Positions 8,044 to 15,511 of a stretch of 34,058 nucleotides of DNA are shown piece after piece; positions within the stretch are counted from its first letter, which is position 1; every line of letters begins with the position of its first letter. A model generated the notes under the pieces. It saw only the letters and a list, made by a program, of their open reading frames with translations, made no database searches and was not told where the DNA came from. The translations under genes were made by a program, and so were the position numbers. This stretch comes from Rhodothermales bacterium (GTDB lineage Bacteria > Bacteroidota > Rhodothermia > Rhodothermales > UBA10348): assembly GCA_024711125.1 (NCBI GenBank), contig JANJTM010000031.1, forward strand, positions 1 to 34,058. The letters are read 5' to 3'.

Positions 8044-8118
8044 GTGGGCCCGCCGGGATTTACTTCGGCGCTGCGCGCCTTCGTCAGTCGCTCGCTGCGC
8101 TCGCTCGTGTGAACCCGG
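8044..8118 (-). repeat. tRNA 3'-end remnant split in the T-loop by a 49-nt insert
   Basis: The 18 nt at 8044-8061 are identical to 8164-8181, which is the 3' end of the intact tRNA. On the minus strand the remnant reads CCGGGTTC (plus 8111-8118), then 49 nt of G+C-rich sequence (plus 8062-8110), then AAATCCCGGCGGGCCCAC. Removing the 49 nt restores a perfect 5-bp T-stem (CCGGG/CCCGG) with loop TTCAAAT. The insert contains a small hairpin (GGCGC-TGC-GCGCC) and a GCGAGCG/CGCTCGC-rich half. No D-arm or anticodon arm is present. Next to the remnant, GAACCC-GGT-GGGTTC at 8111-8125 forms an inverted repeat. See findings. Confidence 0.75.
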
Positions 8119-8131
8119 TGGGTTCAACTCC

Positions 8132-8148
8132 CGGCGGCTAATCCGCCG
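8132..8148. repeat. Short perfect hairpin between tRNA and its remnant
   Basis: CGGCGG (8132-8137) and CCGCCG (8143-8148) form a 6-bp perfect stem around a 5-nt loop. It lies just downstream of the tRNA on the transcribed strand and might help end or process the tRNA transcript, but there is no T-run. Confidence 0.4.
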
Positions 8149-8164
8149 AGGCTACCAAGAACAG

Positions 8165-8237
8165 TGGGCCCGCCGGGATTTGAACCCAGGACCAATCGAT
8201 TATGAGTCGACTGCTCTAACCGCTGAGCTACGGGCCC
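8165..8237 (-). tRNA. tRNA with CAT anticodon (probably tRNA-Ile2, possibly tRNA-Met)
   Basis: 73 nt on the minus strand folds as a full cloverleaf. The acceptor stem is GGGCCCG/CGGGCCC. The D-arm is GCTC...GAGC. The anticodon stem is GTCGA/TCGAT with loop CTCATAA, giving anticodon CAT. The T-arm is CTGGG-TTCAAAT-CCCGG, and the discriminator base is A. The 3' CCA is not encoded (the DNA continues CTG), so it must be added by the CCA-adding enzyme. The anticodon arm and variable region ('ACTCATAATCG.TTGGTC') resemble bacterial tRNA-Ile2, whose C34 is modified to lysidine by TilS to read AUA, more than elongator or initiator Met tRNA. That choice is a judgement from memory of the family. Confidence 0.93.
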
Positions 8238-8240
8238 GTC

Positions 8241-8262
8241 GCCCGCGGCCGAAGCCGCGGGC
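8241..8262 (-). terminator. Hairpin with UUCG tetraloop after the surface-protein gene
   Basis: GCCCGCGGC (8241-8249) and GCCGCGGGC (8254-8262) form a perfect 9-bp stem. On the minus strand the loop is TTCG closed by C-G, the unusually stable C(UUCG)G tetraloop. It lies 44 nt after the stop of the gene ending at 8307 and ends 3 nt before the tRNA 5' end. No U-tract follows, so it may be a factor-assisted terminator, an RNA 3'-end stabiliser, or a leader structure for tRNA 5' processing. Confidence 0.5.
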
Positions 8263-8306
8263 CGGGCCGAAGATACCGGAAATGCCCGCGCGGGTTCAAA
8301 CCCGGG

Positions 8307-11300
8307 TCACTTCGTGAGGACCAGGCTGCGGGACAACACCCCGAGGGGCGTATGCAGCCGGTAGACGTAGATACCGGTCGTAAGCCCGGCGGCGTCGAAT
8401 ACGGCCGCGTGGCGACCGGACGGGATCGTCGCGTCCACGAGCCGAGCGACCGGACGGCCGAGTACGTCATACACGATCAGTCGCACGGAGACCGGTTCCG
8501 GTACGCTGAATTCGATCGCCGTGGTCGGATTGAACGGGTTCGGGTAGTTCTGGAAGAGTTCGTACCCGCCCGGCAGGTCGGTGTCACCGGGCTCCTCGAG
8601 CCCCGTCGTGACGGCTGCGACGCACTCCGAGAATTCGGATGTGTTGCCCTCCCGGTCCCGAAGGATCGCCGAAACGGGCGTCCCGATGTCCAACGCGGCC
8701 GCCAGCAGGATTTCGAACGAGCCGTCGGCCAGCGTGATGAACGAATCGACGAACGTTTCACCCTCGCCGTATCCCGAAGGATCGCACTCGGCATTCGAGT
8801 ACAGTTCCACGGCACACGAGGCGCACGTCGTGGTGCCGACCACGCGTCCGTTCTCGGCCGTCACGAGCGAAAGGACCGGCGTGTTGAGCAGGTCGTTTGC
8901 CCCGGTGTCCCCGTCCGCCACGTCGTTGACGGTGACGCCGCTCACGGGGTCCGACGGCGCGGCGAGATTGATCCCAAGCCCGCCGTTGTCGGCATAGGTG
9001 TTGCCCGACAACACGTTGATTCGACCCGACTCGACGCGGATTCCGTCCCCTCCGTTCCCGGTCACGCGACTGTTCCGCACTTCGTTGTCCGAGCCGGCGA
9101 TCACGATACCATGTCGCTCGAATCCCTGCACGGTGAGCGAGTGGACCGTGGCCCCGTCGGTCTCCAGAACGAGGCCCGACGCATCGCCGGCCAGCGAGCC
9201 GTCCAGGGTCGCCTGGCTACCCACGATCTCGACGGACGCCCGCACGACGGGCAGCGCCGACGTCGGCCGGAAAACGGCCGCCCCCGATTTGCCGGCCGCC
9301 CCGAGGTCGATGACATACACGCCGCCTCCGGCAGCGGCCTCCTCCAGCGCCGCCCTCAATGTGCACGCGCCCATGGCATCGGCGCAGACCCCATCCCCGG
9401 GAGCCGCGTCCGGCGTGTCGGCCGTGGACCCGACGGGCACGGGGGCGGTCACGAGCACGACGAAGTCCTCCACCTCCCCTCCGACCGCGGGTCCCGTCGC
9501 TTCGAGACTCGAGCCGGTATGGAACCGGAAGCGCGCATACGTGAACCCGGACGCCGCGGTACCCGGCACGGTCAGGAAGAGCGTGTCGGACGGGGATTCC
9601 ACCTGCGCAGACCGGAATACCGTCTCGCCGTCGTCGGACCAGTCTCCGTCCCGATTCCAATCCACCCACCCTTCGATTCGCCCCCGTACACTGGGTCGAA
9701 AGACCATGCGTCCCATGCGGTTACGCGCAAGGACCGGGATCCGGACCGGATCCGGAGGACCCGGGTCGAACCGGATCGATGCAGAACCGAACGGGTCGAT
9801 GAACCCGACACCGTCCTCGTCGTCCGGCATCGCGTTCGGGAACGCGTCGTCGCCCAGCGCCAGGAACTGGGGTCGTCCTTCCGCTTCGATGTCCAGGTAG
9901 TCTCCGAGCATTACACTCGGGACCGGGAGGTGGCGCGCACCGTTCGCGGCGGACGTCACCGGGTATCCCCACGGGAACTGTACGTGCGACGGATCGACCA
10001 CCTGGAGCGCGTCTCCGAAATCGAGCGCACCCGGGGCATTGCCGAACAGGTAGATCGATCCGCTCGGAATGCCCGGCAACAGCGTGACAGTGTAGGATCC
10101 GGATGGCGGAACGGTGGGCGTGAACCCATCCGGCGCGACTTCGCGCAGGGTATACGTACCGGGTCCGAGGCCGGTGAAGACCGCATACCCCGGTTCGCCC
10201 GGAGCCCTGTCGGACGACACCGCCTCGGTTTGCCCGCCCGTGGGCCCGGTGAGGCGGAAGGTGACGCCGTTGAGTCCGGGGTCGAACGAATCCATGTCGC
10301 CGTCTCCGTCGAAGTCCACGAACTTGAAGGCCGTGATCGTTCCGTCGTTCGTGGGCTGCACGGGGGTCTGGGGATCGAACAGTCCTCCCGACTCCGCACG
10401 GTAGGATCCGGTTGAAGTCCCGTTGATCGTATACCCCGGGGGCGGCGTGATCGTGTACCGGACGGTCGTGCCCGGCGCGACGATCGTCGGCGGGAACGCC
10501 CCTCCGGCATCGGTGAACACGTCGAAGAACGAGGTGGTCGACGGATCCTCGTACAGTTGCAGGCGCGCGTCGGGCACGCCCGTGTCGCCGGTTCCGAAAG
10601 AGCCGTCCCCGTTCGTATCGACGAACACGCGGCCGGCCGTGGTGGAGTTCGTGCTCAACCAGAAGGCCTGGTTCTGGAGCCGCGTACCGCTGGGAAGGGA
10701 AAACGTCTCGGTACGGATCGTGTATCCGGGCATCGGCGTGGTCCCCACGTACTCGCCCGGCTTGAGGCCTTCGAGGTTGAGCGTTCCGCCCGAGAACTTG
10801 ACGAGCGGCGGCGTGAAGTCGGCCGGCGGACAGTGGGTGCAGCCGGGGGCCGGGACGAGCGTGACGTCGAAGGGGAACGGCGTCGCGCAGAACGCACCGC
10901 CCGGTCCGGCGGGACAGGGTTCGCAGCCGGTTCCGTCGGGCGTGGACCACTGTCCGGGCGGACACTGCGGCCCGGGCGGCCACGTGTCGTAGCGGCTCAT
11001 CCAGGGCTGGCCGGTGAGCGAGGAGTACCGGGTGTTCAGGAAGGTGTACGGGGCCGGATCGGGGCCGGGCACCGAGAGATCGAACGTCGTCTGTCCGCCG
11101 GGCGGATAGGTGGCGTAGCCCTCCGCACCCGACCACTGCTCCAGCAGGGCAACGGTGCCGGCCGCATGCGGGGATACCATTGCCGTGCCGAAACCGTCCG
11201 GGCCGGTCGAAAAGCGGGTGTCGGTCTGGCTGCAGCCCTGCAGTGGGTCGATCGCGATGCAGAAGTCGATCCCGGGCATCGGCGGGTCGCCCGGGTTGGC

Positions 11301-12866
11301 GACACCGTCTCCCCATAGGTCCTCCCGCTTTTCCACGGTGAAACTCCAGGGATATCCCACGGGGTACTGCAGCACGTGGGTAACGCCCGACTCGACCATG
11401 AACGTGGTCGAGTACGGATCGGACCACGATCCGGGCGGAGGATCGATGGTGACGGTAACCGTCGTTCCCGGCAGGGCGCCGGTCTGCTCCCAGACTCCGA
11501 ATTCATTCGTTTGCACGGTCGAGGAAGACCCTCCCCACCAGTTCACCTCGACGGGCACGTCGGCGAGCGGAGGCTCCCCCGGATCCCATGCCGAGTTGCG
11601 GTTCAGATCCTGCCAGACGTTGGTCTGCACGGACCCATGGCGGTACCAGCTGTTGACGAGACTCTGGTTGTCGCCGCTGTAGAACGACCCCGTGGACGGG
11701 TCGAGGAGGCCGACCTGCGGGTCGTCGGGCTCGAAGAGGTAGGTTCCCCAGTAGATGTCGCCGGCCGTCCAGGAGCCCCCGTTGAGCGGCACCGAAAACG
11801 GCGTGAAGCTCGACGGAGCGGGGTAGGCGCCGTCGAGCACCGGGTTGACCAGGACCTGGTCGGGCGGATTGGCGCAGGGTGATCCGGCGGGGCACGGTTC
11901 GCACACGGTGCCCGCCGTGTTGGCCTGCTGTCCGAACGGACACGAAACCCCGGCAGAACCCCAACGCGCGTACTTCCAGTACCCTGAAACCTGTACGAGG
12001 AGAAAATTGGCGAACTGGTACGTCGCGTAAGGGGTCGAAGGATTGGACAGGTCGACGGAGTGGGTTCCGCCCGGCGGGTACGTGAGGACCGAGCCGGGCG
12101 ACGTCCGGTTCTCGCCCAAGGGGTAGGTACCCGAGGTCGGGAGGTTCGGAATGGAGAAGCTTCCGTCCGACGCCGACGTGCCCGACTGCTCCGAGGGGCC
12201 GAGCAGGCCGTCCGAATCCTGGTCTACGAAGAGCACGGCCCCGGGATAGGGCGTGTCTTCCGGATCCCGAACGCCGTTTCCGTTGAAATCCTGCCACTTG
12301 GAGCCCATCACGGTCACGGTCGCCGGGGGCATCCACGTGATGCTTCCCACCGTCTGCCTCGTGCCGGTGTTGATGTTGGCGGTCCCGAGCATCGAGGTGC
12401 TCGAGCTGACGCCCGACAGTTGGACGCAGACGGTCAGCGTGCTGCCCGGACCTCCGCCCTGTGCGTAGCACCCCTTGGACCCGGCGGGGCCGCTGGTGTC
12501 GTTGTAGCAGTACCCGTTCGCCATGGTCAGCGACTGTCCGGCCGCACCGGTGCCCGAGATACCGGCGATCGTGGCCATGTGCGGCCAGACGACGAGATCC
12601 TGGAAGGCCGGAGCGGGCTGATTGACGTTCAGGACCAGGAAACACAGGTTGGGAGGGTTCCACGTGGTCGACAGGACGTACCCGCCGGCACCGACGAGCC
12701 AACCGGCCGGAAGCCGCGTGCTGTCGACGACCGCCGCAGGCCCCGGGTCGGGGGTGGCGGATCCGGTCGGGGCCGGCCCAGGCACACCACCCCCCGTTAC
12801 GATGAGAACGACGAGCGCCCACGTCGAGCGCTGCAACCCTGCATGAGCCATCCCTCGGGATCTCAT
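8307..12866 (-). CDS. Large modular T9SS surface protein (SdrD/Cna-B-like, GEVED-like, beta-helix, sorting domain)
   Basis: 1519 aa from ATG 12866, which has GGAG 6 nt upstream; the frame is open to 12893. A hydrophobic leader (STWALVVLIVTGGGV) serves as signal peptide. Five SdrD/Cna-B-like modules start with Asp/Asn-rich turns: 'DFNGNGVRDPED' near residue 200, 'DLNRNSAWDPGE' near 420, 'GDGVANPGD' near 520, 'DTNGDGSFGTGD' near 750, 'DFDGDGDMDSFDPG' near 850. Two Cys-rich inserts ('GTVCEPCPAG', 'GTGCEPCPAG') lie near 305-335 and 630-660. A GEVED-type segment ('WVDWNRDGDWSDDG', 'GGEVEDFVV') spans about 990-1130. A 'CTLRAALEEA' segment and parallel beta-helix turns ('HGIVIAGSDNEVRNSRVTGNGGDGI') follow. 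The C-terminus is a T9SS type A sorting domain with 'FQNYPNPFNPTT' (about 1435-1519). It is probably exported and surface-attached or released; adhesive or structural role inferred. Confidence 0.92.
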   Translation of the reverse strand: MRSRGMAHAGLQRSTWALVVLIVTGGGVPGPAPTGSATPDPGPAAVVDSTRLPAGWLVGAGGYVLSTTWNPPNLCFLVLNVNQPAPAFQDLVVWPHMATIAGISGTGAAGQSLTMANGYCYNDTSGPAGSKGCYAQGGGPGSTLTVCVQLSGVSSSTSMLGTANINTGTRQTVGSITWMPPATVTVMGSKWQDFNGNGVRDPEDTPYPGAVLFVDQDSDGLLGPSEQSGTSASDGSFSIPNLPTSGTYPLGENRTSPGSVLTYPPGGTHSVDLSNPSTPYATYQFANFLLVQVSGYWKYARWGSAGVSCPFGQQANTAGTVCEPCPAGSPCANPPDQVLVNPVLDGAYPAPSSFTPFSVPLNGGSWTAGDIYWGTYLFEPDDPQVGLLDPSTGSFYSGDNQSLVNSWYRHGSVQTNVWQDLNRNSAWDPGEPPLADVPVEVNWWGGSSSTVQTNEFGVWEQTGALPGTTVTVTIDPPPGSWSDPYSTTFMVESGVTHVLQYPVGYPWSFTVEKREDLWGDGVANPGDPPMPGIDFCIAIDPLQGCSQTDTRFSTGPDGFGTAMVSPHAAGTVALLEQWSGAEGYATYPPGGQTTFDLSVPGPDPAPYTFLNTRYSSLTGQPWMSRYDTWPPGPQCPPGQWSTPDGTGCEPCPAGPGGAFCATPFPFDVTLVPAPGCTHCPPADFTPPLVKFSGGTLNLEGLKPGEYVGTTPMPGYTIRTETFSLPSGTRLQNQAFWLSTNSTTAGRVFVDTNGDGSFGTGDTGVPDARLQLYEDPSTTSFFDVFTDAGGAFPPTIVAPGTTVRYTITPPPGYTINGTSTGSYRAESGGLFDPQTPVQPTNDGTITAFKFVDFDGDGDMDSFDPGLNGVTFRLTGPTGGQTEAVSSDRAPGEPGYAVFTGLGPGTYTLREVAPDGFTPTVPPSGSYTVTLLPGIPSGSIYLFGNAPGALDFGDALQVVDPSHVQFPWGYPVTSAANGARHLPVPSVMLGDYLDIEAEGRPQFLALGDDAFPNAMPDDEDGVGFIDPFGSASIRFDPGPPDPVRIPVLARNRMGRMVFRPSVRGRIEGWVDWNRDGDWSDDGETVFRSAQVESPSDTLFLTVPGTAASGFTYARFRFHTGSSLEATGPAVGGEVEDFVVLVTAPVPVGSTADTPDAAPGDGVCADAMGACTLRAALEEAAAGGGVYVIDLGAAGKSGAAVFRPTSALPVVRASVEIVGSQATLDGSLAGDASGLVLETDGATVHSLTVQGFERHGIVIAGSDNEVRNSRVTGNGGDGIRVESGRINVLSGNTYADNGGLGINLAAPSDPVSGVTVNDVADGDTGANDLLNTPVLSLVTAENGRVVGTTTCASCAVELYSNAECDPSGYGEGETFVDSFITLADGSFEILLAAALDIGTPVSAILRDREGNTSEFSECVAAVTTGLEEPGDTDLPGGYELFQNYPNPFNPTTAIEFSVPEPVSVRLIVYDVLGRPVARLVDATIPSGRHAAVFDAAGLTTGIYVYRLHTPLGVLSRSLVLTK

Positions 12867-12910
12867 GGCGGTCTCCGGTTGGTTTCGCCGCAACCAGCTC
12901 CGACGAGACC

Positions 12911-12939
12911 TCTTTAGGTAAGGATCAGTCCGAAATCAA
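12911..12939 (-). promoter_or_regulatory. Possible promoter of the modular surface-protein gene
   Basis: On the minus strand, TTGATT (plus 12934-12939) and TAAAGA (plus 12911-12916) are separated by 17 nt, 45 nt upstream of the ATG at 12866. This resembles a sigma-70 layout. Bacteroidota-type boxes are not clear here. Confidence 0.3.
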
Positions 12940-13036
12940 GCCTTGCGGCCAAAATCAGGCGGTTCCCTACAGGCCTCCGGGACTTCGACCGACAGCGACC
13001 GACCGCCTTCCTCCGCTCCGGGTTCGGCAGGCCGAG

Positions 13037-15511
13037 CTACTTCGGGGATGGCCGCAGGTCCGAGTCTGCCGGAGGCACGTCGGGTACCCGGACCGTGGTC
13101 CCGTTCGCGACGTCCCTCTCGCTCACGTGGACCACGATGCGATAGGGCTCCCCGCCGGAGGAAACGTGGAGCACGACCGGTTCCACGGGGTGCAGGTCGG
13201 TCCACGACGAGTCGGCACGGCTCGGGTACGGGATTCGGAGCCTGTATCCTCCAGAGGCATCGGCGGCCGTCCGGCGGTCCCACGTGACGGTGCGACCGGT
13301 CGATCCCGACCTCATCGATACGCGGGCTTCGACCAGGGCACCCGGTGAGGCTGTTCCGACGAGCAGGGCACCGCGGACTACCCGGAAAACCTTCACCGCC
13401 GGCGACACGAAATGATCGAACAGTACCCGGCTGCCCTGTGCGACGATCGGATCGCGGACCGGGACTTCCGTCCACGCGACCGGCGACTCGGCCGGCATGG
13501 GCCGCGAAGCGAACTCGAGGGTCCGGAGAGACCGATCGAACGCCAGGGCAGAGTACCACGCGGCGGCGCTCTCGCGCACGAGGCGATAGTGCTCGAGCCC
13601 GCTTCCGTCCTCGAAATACAGTCGGTAGGCCATGCTGCCGACGAGCGTGGAGTCGAACCGGTACAGCGTTCCGAACGGGGTGCCGGTTTCGAAGGCAACG
13701 GTGCGGGGTGGACGCCCTGTCAGTCCGAGCTTGGTGATCAGGCCCGGACCGGAGCGATCCGCATCGACGGCAGCGTAGACCGTCCCCTCGTTCCGACCGC
13801 ATCCGGGGCAGAGCAGTCGCAGCGACGCAGACTCGTTTCGTTCGCCAAGCCAGAGCGCGTCGGCCGGAGTCGGGTAGCGACTGGCCACCGGCAGGCGTTC
13901 CGCGACCAGGGACACCGCATTGCCCGCGTCCCACGGTGACATCACTCCGTAGGTACCCGGCGCGTAGCCGAGCGAATCGCGGACGGGAGGATCGGCGAAG
14001 GGTGAGACGGTCGGAACGGGGCTGTGGTCGCGCAGCCACGTCATGGCGTCATACCAGGCGGCGTCGAGTGCCGTACCGTCACGCACGTCGACCGGACCCG
14101 GCCACGGCGGACGCACCCCGCTGCCCGGGAGGAAAGCGGGCGATACCACGGCGGCGGTCACGGCCAGCGCCAGGACGGTGCGTTTCACGCGATCGAGGGC
14201 GAAGAACCGGGACACCGGCGACTCCACGGCGCGGATGAACCGTGCAAGTCCCGGTCCGGCCAGCGCGAATACCAGCAGCGGGCCTGCATATTCGAAGTCA
14301 TGGGCCGACAGCCAGGTCCCGGTGAGCGCGCCTGCAAACAGGGCGACGAACGTCACGGAGACCCTTTCGGGGCTGCGGGCGCAGGCCAGGAAGCCGAGCA
14401 CGGCGAGCGGGTACACCGGACCGTAGAGCACCCACAGATCCCGCAATCCGGCCGCCTGCTGCTCGGCAACGTCGGCTCCCCGGGCGGCGGTGGCCCAGGA
14501 CCAGTACGAGGCGCCCTGCTCCGTTCCGAATACGAGCCACGCGGATGCGGCGACGCACGAAACGCCGGCAAGGGCCGCAAGGAGCGTCCTTCGGGGTCCA
14601 CGCGGGGGCAGCCGCCGGAAAGCGTGGACGGTGCCGACAAGCAGCACGGGTGCGGCGAACGTCGCGGCGAGTACGTGGCCGGCCACCCCAGGCAGGAATT
14701 CGACCGCGAGCTCGGGCCAGAAGGTCCGGACCAGCACCTGCCAGGCCCCGAAAGCGAGAAAAATCGTCGCGAGGCCCTTCGCCCATGCCCGTGCGTGGTC
14801 CTGGTCGGCCAGCGCCACGACGAATGCGCCTGCGGCGGCGGCGCCGAACAGCGCGACGTACAGCGGGGCTCCGAGCCAGGTGTAGAGCAGCACCGCGAGC
14901 GGAAGCCCGTACCCCAGGCCCCGTCGAGCCAGCACGAGGGCCGGAGCCGTCTGCGCACGGCGGGCAGCGGCCACTGCCGCCACGGCCGCCCACACGAGCA
15001 GCGTGAACTCGGCCACGTGCTGGTCCGCATACCCGAGGAGGGACCGCGTCCCTACCGCGCCCGGATACGCCAAGGCCAGCAGACCGGCCAGAAGGGCGGC
15101 ACGGTGGCCGGCCAGCAGGGCCGTCAGCAGCATCATGCCGGCGAGCGAGACCGTGCTGATCGCGACCGGCGACCACGCCGCGACCGTTTCCACGAAGGCC
15201 GGATCCGGCCTTCCGCCCGACCCTGCGATCGCGGCGGCGGCGATGGCCACGTTATACAATCCGGCGGCATCGGCGAACTCCACCGACGGATAGTGCGATG
15301 CCGGATCCCTGCGAAGGACGTGCGGAAAGTTGTCGGCGGAGATCCGGGCATGCCGGGCATGAAAAAGCGGATCCACGCCGAGGAGGACCGGGCGGTCCGG
15401 GCGCGAGAACACCACGTCGGCGGTCGGGAGCGTACGGCTCACGGCCCAGGCGACCAGGACCAGGCATGCCAGCCAGGGACCGGCGCGGTACGATCTCTTC
15501 GTGTCACCCAT
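13037..15511 (-). CDS. STT3/AglB-like oligosaccharyltransferase candidate, membrane protein
   Basis: 824 aa. About a dozen hydrophobic segments fill residues 10-470, followed by a soluble domain, the STT3/AglB/PglB layout. Three catalytic-region motifs are recognisable. 'LLGVDPLFHARH' (D47, H51) matches the first acidic loop motif. 'GYADQHVAEF' (D163, H165, E168) matches the D-H-H-x-x-E region. 'MSPWDAGNAV' near 525 lies where WWDYG normally is and is followed by an 'AERLPVASRY' stretch typical after it. The C-terminal ~100 residues ('VGTASPGALVEARV') look like a small beta domain. Predicted role: transfer of a lipid-linked glycan to exported protein. The WWDYG change could alter acceptor specificity, so a different GT-C enzyme is possible. 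The start at 15511 overlaps the upstream stop by 8 nt (ATGGGTGA). Confidence 0.75.
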   Translation of the reverse strand: MGDTKRSYRAGPWLACLVLVAWAVSRTLPTADVVFSRPDRPVLLGVDPLFHARHARISADNFPHVLRRDPASHYPSVEFADAAGLYNVAIAAAAIAGSGGRPDPAFVETVAAWSPVAISTVSLAGMMLLTALLAGHRAALLAGLLALAYPGAVGTRSLLGYADQHVAEFTLLVWAAVAAVAAARRAQTAPALVLARRGLGYGLPLAVLLYTWLGAPLYVALFGAAAAGAFVVALADQDHARAWAKGLATIFLAFGAWQVLVRTFWPELAVEFLPGVAGHVLAATFAAPVLLVGTVHAFRRLPPRGPRRTLLAALAGVSCVAASAWLVFGTEQGASYWSWATAARGADVAEQQAAGLRDLWVLYGPVYPLAVLGFLACARSPERVSVTFVALFAGALTGTWLSAHDFEYAGPLLVFALAGPGLARFIRAVESPVSRFFALDRVKRTVLALAVTAAVVSPAFLPGSGVRPPWPGPVDVRDGTALDAAWYDAMTWLRDHSPVPTVSPFADPPVRDSLGYAPGTYGVMSPWDAGNAVSLVAERLPVASRYPTPADALWLGERNESASLRLLCPGCGRNEGTVYAAVDADRSGPGLITKLGLTGRPPRTVAFETGTPFGTLYRFDSTLVGSMAYRLYFEDGSGLEHYRLVRESAAAWYSALAFDRSLRTLEFASRPMPAESPVAWTEVPVRDPIVAQGSRVLFDHFVSPAVKVFRVVRGALLVGTASPGALVEARVSMRSGSTGRTVTWDRRTAADASGGYRLRIPYPSRADSSWTDLHPVEPVVLHVSSGGEPYRIVVHVSERDVANGTTVRVPDVPPADSDLRPSPK

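Noticed and set aside
7974-8127. N-terminal extension of the first propeller gene into the tRNA-remnant region
   Set aside because: The extension precedes an obvious signal peptide, is Arg-rich, and runs through the tRNA remnant; ATG 7974 is the better start.
8044-8181. An attL/attR pair of an integrated element at the tRNA
   Set aside because: Only about 100 bp lie between the 18-nt repeats, with no integrase or cargo. A remnant of a past event cannot be excluded, but no element is present.
8285-8306. Another tRNA T-arm remnant (GGGTTCAAACCC) after the surface-protein gene
   Set aside because: It is a short palindromic match without an acceptor stem or sequence identity to the tRNA, so chance is likely.
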